Below are positions 1 through 8,801 of a stretch of 64,000 nt of DNA, one piece after another. Source of the stretch: Corynebacterium minutissimum (GTDB lineage Bacteria > Actinomycetota > Actinomycetes > Mycobacteriales > Mycobacteriaceae); NCBI RefSeq assembly GCF_000988205.1, contig NZ_LAYQ01000009.1, forward strand, positions 22,941-86,940, written 5' to 3'. Made by a program: the position numbers and the translations under genes. Positions within the stretch are counted from its first letter, which is position 1. Each line of letters starts with the position of its first letter. Below the pieces are notes generated by a model. It was not told where the DNA came from and did no database searches. It saw nothing but the letters and a program-made list of their open reading frames with translations.

Positions 1-165
1 GGGGATAGCGCCCAAGTCCACCACACACATGAACAAGCCTTGGGCGAAGTCCGGCCACTCCATGCGGTAGTGCACGAAGGGGAGGCGGACATCGAAGGGC
101 CCCATCTTCCAGTGGGGTGAAGCTTGACCGATGCCCTGCTCTTCGGGTTCGGTGGTTTCGGCCAT
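1..165 (-). CDS. N-terminus of an unidentified membrane protein (partial)
   Basis: The gene runs off the left edge and only the first 55 codons are present. The start ATG (complement of 163-165) follows a strong ribosome site, GAAAGGAGG, 6 bases upstream. The visible part begins with a short acidic, soluble N-terminus and then a hydrophobic stretch (LFMCVVDLGAIP) that looks like the first membrane segment. The hydrophilic head followed by a membrane entry resembles permeases of the xanthine/uracil or related families, but that is a guess from a short fragment. It lies downstream of the alcohol dehydrogenase on the same strand, separated by a terminator, so it probably has its own promoter or depends on read-through. 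Confidence 0.5.
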   Translation of the reverse strand, partial: MAETTEPEEQGIGQASPHWKMGPFDVRLPFVHYRMEWPDFAQGLFMCVVDLGAIP

Positions 166-190
166 GACGGCCTCCTTTCAAAGAAAAGGG

Positions 191-227
191 ACCAAGCCCA
201 GCGGGCGTGAAGCGCGCGGGGCTTGGT
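191..227 (-). terminator. Rho-independent terminator after adh
   Basis: A 9-bp perfect stem (ACCAAGCCC at 191-199 and GGGCTTGGT at 219-227) encloses a GC-rich loop. On the minus strand it is followed by CCCTTTTCTTT. It lies between the adh stop and the start of the next minus-strand gene. Confidence 0.7.
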
Positions 228-283
228 GAGGAAAGGTGAGAGGTTCGTTGAGGTTTAGTGCTTGAAGTTTAGTCGAACCTTGG

Positions 284-1402
284 TTAGTCGAACTCGATGA
301 TCTGGCGCAGTGCTACACCGTCGGATAGGCGGTCCATGGCGGTGTTGATGTCCTCGAGCTTGATGTGGTCGGAGATGAGGGCCTCAGCGTTGAGCTTGCC
401 CTCACGCCACAGCTGCTCGTACTTCGGGATGTCCTTCGACGGGACGGAGGAGCCCAGGTAGCAGCCGTGGACGCGGCGCGCCTCGGCAGTCATCACCAGC
501 GGGTCGATGGTGATGGCGGAGCCCGGTGCCGGCAGGCCGACGGTGACGGTCAGGCCACCCGGTGCGGTGACCTTGTAGGCGGTTTCCAGTGCCTTCGGGT
601 GGCCGGCGGCCTCCACGACAGCGGTGAACTTCTTGCCGGACTCCTCAGCTTCCTGTGGGGTCATCGCGGAGGTAGCGCCGATTTCGATGGCTTTCTCGCA
701 CTTGTCCTTCTGCATGTCGATGCCCACGATCTCCTTCACGCCGAGCGCAGCGGCGGTAATGATGGCGGCCATGCCAACGCCACCGAGGCCGACGACGGCG
801 ATGCTGTCCTCCGGCTTTGGATCGATCTCGTTGAGCACGGCGCCGCCACCGGTGAGGATGGCGCAGCCGAGAATAGCGGCGATGTCCGCCGGGACATCGG
901 AGCCCACCGGTACGACGGAGAGCTCGGAGACCACGGCGTGGGTGGCGAAGCCGGAGACACCGAGGTGGTGCTGGATCGTCTCACCGTTGCGGGTGAGGTG
1001 GCGGGTGCCGCGGATGAGGGTGCCCTCGTTGTTGGTCTTGGAGCCGACCTCACAGGGCATCTTGCCGTCGGTCTTGCAGCCGGCGCACTCGCCGCAGCGC
1101 GGGAGGAAGGTCATGACCACGTGGTCGCCGACCTTGACGTTGGTAACACCCGGGCCGATCTCTTCGACGATGCCGGCGGACTCGTGGCCCAGCAGCATCG
1201 GCAGCGGACGTGGGCGGTTGTTGTTGACCACGGAGAGGTCGGAGTGGCAGAGGCCAGCGGCGGTGATCTTGACCAGGATCTCGCCCTCGCCGGGGGCGGT
1301 GAGCTCGAGCTCGCTCACGGTGATGGGCTGAGAGTCGGCGTAAGGGCGCTCATCGCCGGAGCGCTCCAGGACGGCGCCGCGAATGGTAATCGTGTCAGAC
1401 AT
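284..1402 (-). CDS. Zinc-dependent alcohol dehydrogenase (MDR family)
   Basis: This is a 372-residue NAD(P)-dependent medium-chain dehydrogenase that would interconvert an alcohol and an aldehyde in the cytoplasm. Visible features are the catalytic-zinc motifs LCHSDLS and GHESAGIVEEIG near residues 45-75, a four-cysteine structural zinc lobe (CGECAGCKTDGKMPC) and the Rossmann motif GLGGVGMA near residue 200. Length is normal for the class III-like branch. The ATG at 1402 is chosen because a GGAGG site lies 7 bases upstream; an upstream in-frame ATG at 1456 has no such site and would add a non-conserved extension. It is followed by a terminator. The GAF/PucR regulator immediately upstream on the same strand is a plausible controller. 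The substrate cannot be read from sequence. Confidence 0.9.
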   Translation of the reverse strand: MSDTITIRGAVLERSGDERPYADSQPITVSELELTAPGEGEILVKITAAGLCHSDLSVVNNNRPRPLPMLLGHESAGIVEEIGPGVTNVKVGDHVVMTFLPRCGECAGCKTDGKMPCEVGSKTNNEGTLIRGTRHLTRNGETIQHHLGVSGFATHAVVSELSVVPVGSDVPADIAAILGCAILTGGGAVLNEIDPKPEDSIAVVGLGGVGMAAIITAAALGVKEIVGIDMQKDKCEKAIEIGATSAMTPQEAEESGKKFTAVVEAAGHPKALETAYKVTAPGGLTVTVGLPAPGSAITIDPLVMTAEARRVHGCYLGSSVPSKDIPKYEQLWREGKLNAEALISDHIKLEDINTAMDRLSDGVALRQIIEFD

Positions 1403-1520
1403 TGATACCTCCAGACATCGGATGGGGTTAATGCATCGCAATGTACGCCACGTCACGTCGGGAAGGGCGGGAATGGTGTGGGAAAACCTACACTCAATAG
1501 TTGTATGGGTGGGGAATTCT

Positions 1521-3239
1521 CTACCTGCTGAGCGCGTGGGCGCGCAGAGCTACGAAGACATCGAGCCCGCGCTGGCCGACGGCCCACTTATCGCCCATGA
1601 GCTCGGCAATGCGGTCTAGGCGCTGGCGCACCGTGTTGGGGTGGATGAACATGGCGCGGGCCGTCTGCGGGATGCTGTGGCCGGAAAGTAGGTAGTGGTG
1701 GGCGGTATCGGTGAGCTCCGTGGAATGCTCCGCGTCATAACGCACAAGTGGACCGATGGTGCGCGTGGACAGCGCGCTGAGTGCCTGCGGGTCTGCACCC
1801 AAGATGAGGCCGATTGTGCCCAAGGTATCTTCGGTAACTAGGCGGCCGCGTACGCCGAGCGCCAAGGCAGAATCCAGATAGGCCATGGCGGAATCGTGGG
1901 CGCTGCGTGCTGAATTCAGCCCATCGAAGCCGATGGCGGAGACCGTCAGGTCAGGAAACTCATCCAGCAGTGGGGCCAGCGCCTTATCGATATCCCGATC
2001 CGGTTGGTACAGCACGCAGACGTGCTGGTCGTGGTGCGTAATGGCGGCGTTACCTGGCAGGAGATGCTCCAGCTGCGGGCGGGTGGGCAAGTTCTTGGCC
2101 GAGTGCAGGCCTACGAAATACAGCTGTGCCGAAGAGTTCAGGCTGATGCCTGTGAGGTGGCGCAGGCGGGCGATCTCTTCGCGCCCAGCGTTGCCTAGTG
2201 CTACGGCGTAGACGAGGTCGTCGACTTTGCGCGCGGTGGCGTCGACAAGCGCCTCAGCAAAAAGCGCAATCGCTGTAAAGGCTGCGGAGGCGTGGCTGAT
2301 GACGCGCAGTTCGGCGTCGCTGAGCTCCTTGTCCACACCAATCGTGCCCAGCGCCCGCCCGTTAAACTCCACGGGGAACGTGCTGGTTGGGGGAGTGTCC
2401 GGGGCATCCTCCGCGGTCCACAGCGTGACCGGCGCATCGAGGCTTTTAGCTAGCACGCGCTCGAGCTCCTCGAAGCTGGGATTGTTCATCAGCACGTGGA
2501 GCAGCTGCGTGTTGACGTCGTTGAGCCACTGCAATTCGTCCACGTGGCGGCTCAGCGCAATTTGGGAGCGGGTAAGCTCCGCGACGGATTCGCCCTGACT
2601 CTCAATGACTTGGGCATTCTCCAGCGCCACGGAGGTAATAGAGCCGAGCACCTCGAGCGCTGCGATTTCCTCGTGCGTGTAGTGACGCGGGTGGCGATCC
2701 CCCACGAGAAGCGCGCCGATGGTGCGCCCAGAAATGCGGATCGGGGCGCCGAGGATCCCGCGGATTCCTTCGGCTTCTACCGCACGGTCCACGTAATCCA
2801 CGTGCGTGACGTTGGGATCGACGGAGTGGTCATAGGTCCACGCCGGGCGGTTGGTGGCGGCCACGATGCCGAGGATTCCGGAGCCCATCGGCATGTTGAT
2901 GGTGCGGAATTCCTCAGTGACGACACCGCTGGTGGCCAGCACCTTGGTAAAGCCGGTGTCCTCATCGTTGAGGCTGAGGTAGCCCACCTCCGTGCCGATG
3001 GTGGAGCGTGCGTGGCGCACAATCGCCTGGAGGATGTCGGTGGATTCGCGGCCCGAGTTGAGCATCTGGGAGACGTCGAGCAGTTTCGTCGACATCACCC
3101 GCCACGTGTGGTTGGCGCGCATGGTTTCCTCAACGGCCCGAAGCGCGCCAAGCTCCTCGGCCGCCAGTTGCTCGCGCAGCTCGTCGGGGACGCGGGTGCC
3201 AGTGCTTAGGTGGTTCAGAATCTCGCCAAACTCGCTCAT
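1521..3239 (-). CDS. GAF-domain PucR/CdaR-type transcriptional regulator
   Basis: This 572-residue cytoplasmic regulator has an N-terminal helical region, a GAF sensor domain at roughly residues 55-215 and a C-terminal PucR-type helix-turn-helix (HSIPQTARAMFIHPNTVRQR, near residue 530). PucR-type proteins typically activate adjacent catabolic genes in response to a metabolite. Its base composition is GC-rich like the flanking adh, unlike the AT-richer ligase gene only 42 bases upstream, so it is more likely tied to adh than to the fatty-acid island. No good ribosome site precedes the ATG at 3239. A possible -10 element (TACACT, complement of 3250-3255) a few bases upstream suggests a leaderless or short-leader transcript. 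It is one of five PucR-family regulators in the window. Confidence 0.85.
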   Translation of the reverse strand: MSEFGEILNHLSTGTRVPDELREQLAAEELGALRAVEETMRANHTWRVMSTKLLDVSQMLNSGRESTDILQAIVRHARSTIGTEVGYLSLNDEDTGFTKVLATSGVVTEEFRTINMPMGSGILGIVAATNRPAWTYDHSVDPNVTHVDYVDRAVEAEGIRGILGAPIRISGRTIGALLVGDRHPRHYTHEEIAALEVLGSITSVALENAQVIESQGESVAELTRSQIALSRHVDELQWLNDVNTQLLHVLMNNPSFEELERVLAKSLDAPVTLWTAEDAPDTPPTSTFPVEFNGRALGTIGVDKELSDAELRVISHASAAFTAIALFAEALVDATARKVDDLVYAVALGNAGREEIARLRHLTGISLNSSAQLYFVGLHSAKNLPTRPQLEHLLPGNAAITHHDQHVCVLYQPDRDIDKALAPLLDEFPDLTVSAIGFDGLNSARSAHDSAMAYLDSALALGVRGRLVTEDTLGTIGLILGADPQALSALSTRTIGPLVRYDAEHSTELTDTAHHYLLSGHSIPQTARAMFIHPNTVRQRLDRIAELMGDKWAVGQRGLDVFVALRAHALSR

Positions 3240-3281
3240 GATTACATGCAGTGTAGCTGGGATTGGCGCTACTGTGCTTAT

Positions 3282-4927
3282 CTATTCGCGCAGCTTAGCC
3301 CGCAACATCTTGCCAGTCGCAGTCTTGGGGACCTCGTCGATGAATCGCACCGACCTTGGGTATTTGTAAGCCGCCATATTCTCCTTTGCCCAAGAGATGA
3401 TTTCCTCCTCAGAGGTCACTCCCTTGTATTCAGGACGCAGCACAATGAAGGCTCTGACGGATTCTCCTCGGCGGTCGTCTTGGTAACCAACAGCCACAGC
3501 CTGCTGGACGGCTGGATGGTCTTGGAGGTACTTCTCCACTTCTTCTGGGAAGACCGAATAACCATTGGATTTGATCATCTCTTTGAAGCGACCTTCGAAG
3601 AAGAGGTAGCCATTCTCGTCCAAATATCCCATGTCGCCTGAGAAGTACCGCTGACCGACCTTTGCAGCGGCCGTGGCTTCTGGCTTGCCCTTATAGCCGA
3701 GGAAAACCGCTGGGCTTTCTATACTGATTTCGCCTAACTCACCGGGGCCAAGCTCACGGCTGCGGTCTTCCGGAGCAGTGATCTTGATGTCGGTCTGGAA
3801 AGTAGGCCGCCCAGTGCTTCCCCAAACGATCTGCCAGGAGGGGTCATTGCATCTGCAGTATGAGTCTCACTCATTCCGTAGGCAAACTCAAAGAAGTCTT
3901 GACCGGTTTGTTCTTTCCACTGATTGGACAGTGATTCCGTGATCTGTGAGCCAAAGCTCGTGCCCATGCAGACACGAAGCTTGTCCATCTGAGAAGCGCG
4001 ATCCGTAGCTAGGATTTCAGTATTCATCGGCGGCGTTGTGTATGAGACCGTCATCCCGTACCGAGATCCCATAGTTACGAAGTCCTCACCATCGAAGCGC
4101 GCTTGAAGGATCATCGAAGCACCCGCAACGAAGACAGCAGACATTCCAACGATTTTTCCAGCAACATGGAAAATCGGCATTGAGGCGGAAACCTTGTCAG
4201 ACGATGTATATCCAAAGTTAGCTGCGACGCAGTTAGCTTTGAAAGTGCAGTTTGTGTAAGACAGCATTGCGCCTTTGGGCAATCCGCTAGTACCAGAGGT
4301 GTAAATGATTAATGCGCAGTCTTCATCCAGATTGATTTCTGGGCTCAGGAAAGACTCTGCTTCGTCCACAAGCTTGCTCTGTGTAGTTGCCCTTTCCCAA
4401 GAGATATGGTCGAGAGTAGGAGTGCGCCGGTCCGGCATGCGGAAGTTGAATTCCTTTGAGTGCTCTTCGCGATCTAGAGCATCGTCGAAAGAAGTGACAA
4501 TCAGAGTACGAACTGAGGTTTCGTCTACCTTTTCATATTCGACGAGCAATTCTTCGCTAGCGATGAGTGCAACTGCTTCCAGGTCATTGAGCTGATATGA
4601 CAGTTCTTTTGCTTTGAGCATGGGGTTGCAGGGGCTGACGACCGCACCTAGCTTCTGAACTGCAAGATAAGAAATCACAAACTGTGGACAGTTTTGCATG
4701 TACAGCGCGACTACATCTCCAGTCTTGATCCCCTCGTGGGCCAAGGTGGTTGCTAACGCCAATGCTTTTTGCTCAAGCCATCCATAAGTGAATTCAGACC
4801 CGTAAAAATAGATTGCGGTTTTCTCAGGGGTATTTTCGGCATGCTCCGAGAAATACTGAGCCAAAGTTTGTGGCTTAAAGAAGGTCAGTCCTTCATCCGG
4901 AACGTATGTGGTCAATGGCTTGGTCAT
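3282..4927 (-). pseudogene. Acyl-CoA ligase (AMP-binding, CaiC-like), interrupted by one frameshift
   Basis: This would activate a carboxylic acid to its CoA thioester with ATP, the entry step of the island. The N-terminal part starts at 4927 after an AAAGGA site and contains the AMP-binding motif YTSGTSGLPKGAML and the motif FAYGMSETHTADAM. Near 3834-3843 the frame is lost. Restoring one base (CCTCCTGG to CCTCCCTGG on the coding strand) joins it to a second frame reading QIVWGSTGRPTFQTDIKIT and continuing to GDMGYLDENGYLFFEGRFKE and the C-terminal catalytic lysine motif KTATGKMLR. Together this gives about 548 residues, full length for the family. Either the gene is newly broken or the base is a sequencing omission. 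Substrate is unknown; carnitine-like or short-chain acids are options. Confidence 0.85.
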
Positions 4928-4942
4928 GGCAATCCTTTCTTT

Positions 4943-5734
4943 TTAGCGGCCGGTGAAACAAGGGTCTCTTTTTTCTCGGAACGCAGTACGTCCCTCGACG
5001 TGGTCTTCCGTCAGTGTTGACGAGACCGTGGAGTGGGCCTGCATAAGCCACGCTGCACTTTCATCGAGATGCTGCGTTGTGCTCATGGTTTTCTTCATGA
5101 GCGAGATGGACTTTGTGGGCAGTGAGGATAGCTGCTTAGCAAGAGACTTTCCTTCAGAATCCAAGTCTTCGGGCTCGCAGATTGTTGTTACGAGTCCAAA
5201 AATTGAGAGTTCAGATACCGGAACAAATTCACCGGTCAGCAATAGCCTGTTTGCGAAAAGCCGGTTAGTTAGCCGTGGGAGCAAGGTTGTTCCTGACGAG
5301 AATCCGCGGAGCACGAAGGGGAGTCCAATCTTGGTGTTCGAAGATGCGACGATGAAATCAGAGGCAAGCGCCAGCTCTAGCCCGGCTCCCATGGCGAATT
5401 TGTGTAGTACCGCGACAACAGGCTTCGGACATTCACGAATTGCAGTACAGACTTTTGGGTAACCATCTAAGAATTCTCGGATCTTGTCTTCTGGCACGGG
5501 ACAGTTGTCTGTGCCCATATCGATGAGGTCATCACCTGCACAGAACGCTTTACCTTCTCCGCGCAGAATAATTGCTCGAATATCGGGATTATCACCCAGT
5601 TCCGTGAACGCAATTTCCAGGCCCCGCAGCATTTCAAATGTTAGAGCGTTGAGGGAGTCCGGTCGGTTGAGCGTTATTGAGGCAATAGAACCTTCAGTTT
5701 CAACCACCACGCTATCTGTGAAAGATTTAAGCAT
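4943..5734 (-). CDS. Crotonase-superfamily enzyme with one catalytic glutamate missing
   Basis: This is a 263-residue enoyl-CoA hydratase/isomerase family protein. It has the family's substrate-binding N-terminus (ITLNRPDSLNAL), an oxyanion-hole region (FCAGDDL) and GAGLELALASD, which keeps the first classical glutamate. At the position of the second hydratase glutamate (usually PE-x-x-LG) it reads IGLPFVLRGFSSG, so that acid is absent. Standard hydratases use both, so this copy may be an isomerase, hydrolase or other crotonase-fold enzyme rather than a hydratase. The ATG at 5734 is chosen for the AAGGAG site 9 bases upstream. It overlaps the thioesterase stop by 8 bases, indicating translational coupling, and lies 15 bases upstream of the ligase gene. 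Confidence 0.85.
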   Translation of the reverse strand: MLKSFTDSVVVETEGSIASITLNRPDSLNALTFEMLRGLEIAFTELGDNPDIRAIILRGEGKAFCAGDDLIDMGTDNCPVPEDKIREFLDGYPKVCTAIRECPKPVVAVLHKFAMGAGLELALASDFIVASSNTKIGLPFVLRGFSSGTTLLPRLTNRLFANRLLLTGEFVPVSELSIFGLVTTICEPEDLDSEGKSLAKQLSSLPTKSISLMKKTMSTTQHLDESAAWLMQAHSTVSSTLTEDHVEGRTAFREKRDPCFTGR

Positions 5735-6158
5735 CGCTGGCTCCTTCTTGATTATATTCGTTTGGTTTGGTGCTAAGGTGCGCGGACAGTTTTTCCCGAA
5801 CAGGATTGGGTACTGCCTCTGGTCTTCTGGTGCGCGGGTCAACGTTTACATAGGTCACCTCAGAAACAACGCATAGTTCACCTTCTTGGTAGAGCTCTTC
5901 ATGAAGGGTCACTGAAGTTCTGCCAAGACGGGAAATCGACGTGTGGATTGTGACTTCCGGTACCCAGTTCACTTCTTTTAAGAAGTTCAACTCGTAGCGG
6001 ACAACGAGAAGCGTCCAGGGATCTGTAGCAAGATCAGGGTCAAACTCGGCGAAGAAATCTCTGCGAGCAGCTTCGAACCAGGCAGGAAACTTCGTATTGT
6101 TTATGTGCCCAACCGCGTCAGTTTCGTTGAAGCGCGGCGTGATAGTCGTCTTATACAT
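5727..6158 (-). CDS. Acyl-CoA thioesterase, 4-hydroxybenzoyl-CoA thioesterase (hotdog) family
   Basis: This is a 143-residue hotdog-fold protein with the family's N-terminal signature RFNETDAVGHINNTKFPAWF, including the aspartate (ETDAVGH) that acts in 4-hydroxybenzoyl-CoA thioesterases. It would release a free acid and CoA from an acyl-CoA, either as a pathway step or as a safety valve freeing CoA from dead-end intermediates. Related hotdog proteins in carnitine degradation hydrolyse betainyl-CoA, so that substrate is worth testing, but nothing here proves it. The start at 6158 places the conserved hotdog sequence at the N-terminus. The gene overlaps both neighbours by 8 bases (symporter stop and crotonase start), so it is part of one polycistronic unit. 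Confidence 0.85.
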   Translation of the reverse strand: MYKTTITPRFNETDAVGHINNTKFPAWFEAARRDFFAEFDPDLATDPWTLLVVRYELNFLKEVNWVPEVTIHTSISRLGRTSVTLHEELYQEGELCVVSEVTYVNVDPRTRRPEAVPNPVREKLSAHLSTKPNEYNQEGASDA

Positions 6159-7737
6159 TGTTTCCCTCTTTTGAGACTGATCCAGAATTCGACGTTTCGA
6201 AGGAATTCTCGCTGGCACCAGCGTAGGGCTGTGTTCCATTCAGCTCCGCCATGGCGATGCGATTAAACTCCTCGGCTTCAGCGTCAGTTACCTCACGGCT
6301 GTGAGCGATTGTGATGCGTCGAATTTGCTCTGGAGTCGCAGGCTTGAAGATATAGGCGCTAATGATGCAAGCAGCAGCGGACAAAGGCAGGGCGAAGGCA
6401 ATCTCGGATAGCGGTGGAAGATCGAATCCAAAGAGAAGTACAAGGTATGCGATACCACCGACACTGGCGCCTACGAAAGCAGCACTACCGCTAATCCTGC
6501 GCCACCAAATTCCGAGAAGCGTCGGGAAGAAGAGGGAGGAAGCGAGGAGGCCCATTGCTGCGGAGTACAAAAGCGTAAGGAATTCCGGCGGATTGAGAGA
6601 AAGTACTAGCGTGAGTACTCCAAATCCTAGAATTCCGAACTTGGTAATCTTGCGCTTTGTTGCATCGGACGTGCTCGGCTTAAGCTGCCCGATCAAGTCG
6701 TAGGAAAGAGCTGCTGCCAAGGCAAGAAGCATGGCTGACACAGAGGACATAACAGCGGCAAAAATTCCTGCGAATGCTAGACCTCGAAGCCAATTAGGCA
6801 CCGCCTGGTCCAGGAAGAGGAGGAAAGCGCCGTCGCTTTGCTCAATGTCCTGTCCACCAGTGAGGATAATGGTTCCTGCGATGACGAATACACACGTGGC
6901 AATAGACGTAATGACATACAGCCCCAGCCCCAGGGCCAATGATGCGCGACCTGTTCGCTCGTTCTTCGCAGCAAAGATACGCATTACAGTGTGAGGGAGA
7001 ACCGCATTACAAGTTGCCCAAATCAAGAAGGCACCGATATATGCGATCGGAGGATAGGTCTCAGCACCTGTCCATTCCGGGCGAAGGCCTTGGGCTACCT
7101 CATAGACCGAAAAACCGCCGTTTGAGTTAACTGCAATGAACCCAGTCGCAACGACCACACCGATCATCATGACTCCTTGAAGGAAATCAGTTAGTGTGAC
7201 CGCCTTCATGCCTCCGGCAAACGTGTAAAACACGTAGACAGCACCGATGAGGATAACGGACCAGTTGTACGGGATTCCGAAAATCTGTTCTCCAATCAAG
7301 CCGCCAATTTTCATCTGCGCGACGATGTATGCGGTTAATGTACCGATGAGAACAATTGGTACTACTAAGTTCATCGCCCGGTGGTTGTATCGAGCCTTAA
7401 TAAGTTCGGGAACAGTAGCTACGTTCATATTACGAAGGACTTTTGCTAGGAAGAACGTCGTAATGAGGTAACCCAAAGCGACACCACCGTTATAAGCGGT
7501 GATGTAACCCCAGCCTGCTGAATAGGACAGGCCGATGTTTCCGAGCATAGTTCCGCCGGTGGCGAAAGCAGCGAAGATTGCGAAACCATTGATCCAAAGG
7601 CCGACACCGCCGCCTCCCGTCAGGAATGACTTTGCGGAAGAGTCTTCGGTTTGGCGGTGGGCATAAATGCCAATACCGACAGTGATGGCCATGTAAAGGA
7701 TTAGTATGGCCAGAGGCAAGATATTCTCTTTAGGCAT
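6151..7737 (-). CDS. Sodium:solute symporter (SSS family)
   Basis: This 528-residue integral membrane protein has about 13 hydrophobic segments starting at ENILPLAILILYMAITVGIG. It shows typical SSS features: an unwound first helix region (AFATGGTMLGNIGLSYSAGW), YVFYTFAGGMKAV and a C-terminal cytoplasmic tail. It probably imports the carboxylate that the ligase downstream activates, coupled to Na+. The ATG at 7737 is preferred to one at 7758. It has a GGGGG-type site and its first bases overlap the stop of the 83-residue membrane gene (ATGCCTAA), indicating coupled translation. The substrate is unidentified; relatives carry acetate, pyruvate, propionate, proline or pantothenate. Confidence 0.9.
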   Translation of the reverse strand: MPKENILPLAILILYMAITVGIGIYAHRQTEDSSAKSFLTGGGGVGLWINGFAIFAAFATGGTMLGNIGLSYSAGWGYITAYNGGVALGYLITTFFLAKVLRNMNVATVPELIKARYNHRAMNLVVPIVLIGTLTAYIVAQMKIGGLIGEQIFGIPYNWSVILIGAVYVFYTFAGGMKAVTLTDFLQGVMMIGVVVATGFIAVNSNGGFSVYEVAQGLRPEWTGAETYPPIAYIGAFLIWATCNAVLPHTVMRIFAAKNERTGRASLALGLGLYVITSIATCVFVIAGTIILTGGQDIEQSDGAFLLFLDQAVPNWLRGLAFAGIFAAVMSSVSAMLLALAAALSYDLIGQLKPSTSDATKRKITKFGILGFGVLTLVLSLNPPEFLTLLYSAAMGLLASSLFFPTLLGIWWRRISGSAAFVGASVGGIAYLVLLFGFDLPPLSEIAFALPLSAAACIISAYIFKPATPEQIRRITIAHSREVTDAEAEEFNRIAMAELNGTQPYAGASENSFETSNSGSVSKEGNNV

Positions 7738-7981
7738 TGTTAACACCCCCGTCGTCATTCTTGTTGACGAAAAGATCGACGAGCAGAATGATGAGACTCA
7801 GAACCATAATGGCCACGAGTACGAAGTTGACTATTGCCGTACCACTGATCATCGTGTTAAAGCTCATCGGCAGGAAGGCGACGACGGAAAGCGCGATGAT
7901 GAAGACCGTCGAACCAAGATGAAATTTCGATGGCTTAAAGAATCCAAGGTCATTGGTGTTTGGACTATTTTGTTGGGGCAT
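7730..7981 (-). CDS. Small two-helix membrane protein, probable partner of the symporter
   Basis: This is an 83-residue protein with two clear transmembrane segments (STVFIIALSVVAFLPMSF and IVNFVLVAIMVLSLIILLVD), flanked by a polar N-terminus and an acidic C-terminus. It has an AAGGAA site before the ATG at 7981. It overlaps the end of the hydratase gene upstream and the start of the symporter downstream. Small membrane proteins encoded just before SSS transporters are known (for example the DUF485-type protein next to the acetate permease in enteric bacteria), so an accessory-subunit role is reasonable. I do not recognise the family with certainty and there is no direct evidence of interaction beyond gene coupling. 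Confidence 0.8.
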   Translation of the reverse strand: MPQQNSPNTNDLGFFKPSKFHLGSTVFIIALSVVAFLPMSFNTMISGTAIVNFVLVAIMVLSLIILLVDLFVNKNDDGGVNNA

Positions 7982-8801
7982 GAGATTCTTCCTTTTCAGT
8001 TGAGATAGAGACAGAACTGTTGAAATTGGGGTTCCGCTTATCGAGGAATGCCGACAGCCCTTCAGAACTGTCAGGATGGCTGAAGGCCAATCCCTGCGAA
8101 AGCTGTTCCTGTTGATGTCCGCCTAGAGCACCTGCTTTGATGGACTCTCGGGCAACACGTTGAGCGAGCGGTCCGTTTTCATTAAGTACGTGGCAGATTT
8201 CCATCGCTGCGGCGACTGGATCATCACTGATGCGGGTGATAACTCCCCATTGCAGTGCAGCTTCAGCATCGAGTTCTTTGCGCGTCAGAATGAGGTCCAA
8301 AGCGATAGCTTTACCGGCGACCTCGCGAAGCCTTTGGGTACCACCTGCACCCGGAATGATCCCCAGTCCTAGCTCTGGAAAGGCGAAACGAGATTCTGGA
8401 TTCGCAATACGAATGTCACACGATAGAGCTAGTTCGAAACCGCCTCCTAGCGCCAATCCGTTAACTGCTGCAACAGTTGGTTTAGGGTAGCTCTCAATTC
8501 GGTTGTAGAGCTTTGCCATCGGATACTCATTGACAACCTCCCAAGGCGTCATCTGAGAAAGCTCCTTGACATCTGCTCCAGCGGCAAATGCCTTTTTGCC
8601 AGCGCCGGTGAAGATAACGGCTTGCACTGCGTCGCAAGATTCCCACTTTTCCAGTACCGAGTTAATCGCATTAAGAACTTCAGTGTTTAATGCGTTGAAC
8701 TGCCGGGGCCGGTTGATAGTGATGATCCCGACTCCGGATTCATGTGAATGCTCGACTACGTTAGCTGGGTTCGTTGTGTTCTCGTTGTTAGACATACTCA
8801 C
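7965..8801 (-). CDS. Enoyl-CoA hydratase (crotonase family)
   Basis: This 278-residue cytoplasmic enzyme hydrates a trans-2-enoyl-CoA to the 3-hydroxyacyl-CoA. Both catalytic glutamates are in place: ALGGGFELALSCDIR and FAFPELGLGIIPGAGGTQRL. The N-terminal motif ITINRPRQFNALN and the AAGADVKEL region are typical. The GTG at 8801 is the likelier start: the AAGGAG site formed by the end of the previous gene lies 6 bases upstream and GTG directly abuts the upstream stop codon. ATG at 8795 is the alternative. It precedes the small membrane protein, which overlaps its 3' end by 17 bases. It supplies substrate for the 3-hydroxyacyl-CoA dehydrogenase encoded just upstream. Confidence 0.92.
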   Translation of the reverse strand: MSMSNNENTTNPANVVEHSHESGVGIITINRPRQFNALNTEVLNAINSVLEKWESCDAVQAVIFTGAGKKAFAAGADVKELSQMTPWEVVNEYPMAKLYNRIESYPKPTVAAVNGLALGGGFELALSCDIRIANPESRFAFPELGLGIIPGAGGTQRLREVAGKAIALDLILTRKELDAEAALQWGVITRISDDPVAAAMEICHVLNENGPLAQRVARESIKAGALGGHQQEQLSQGLAFSHPDSSEGLSAFLDKRNPNFNSSVSISTEKEESHAPTK

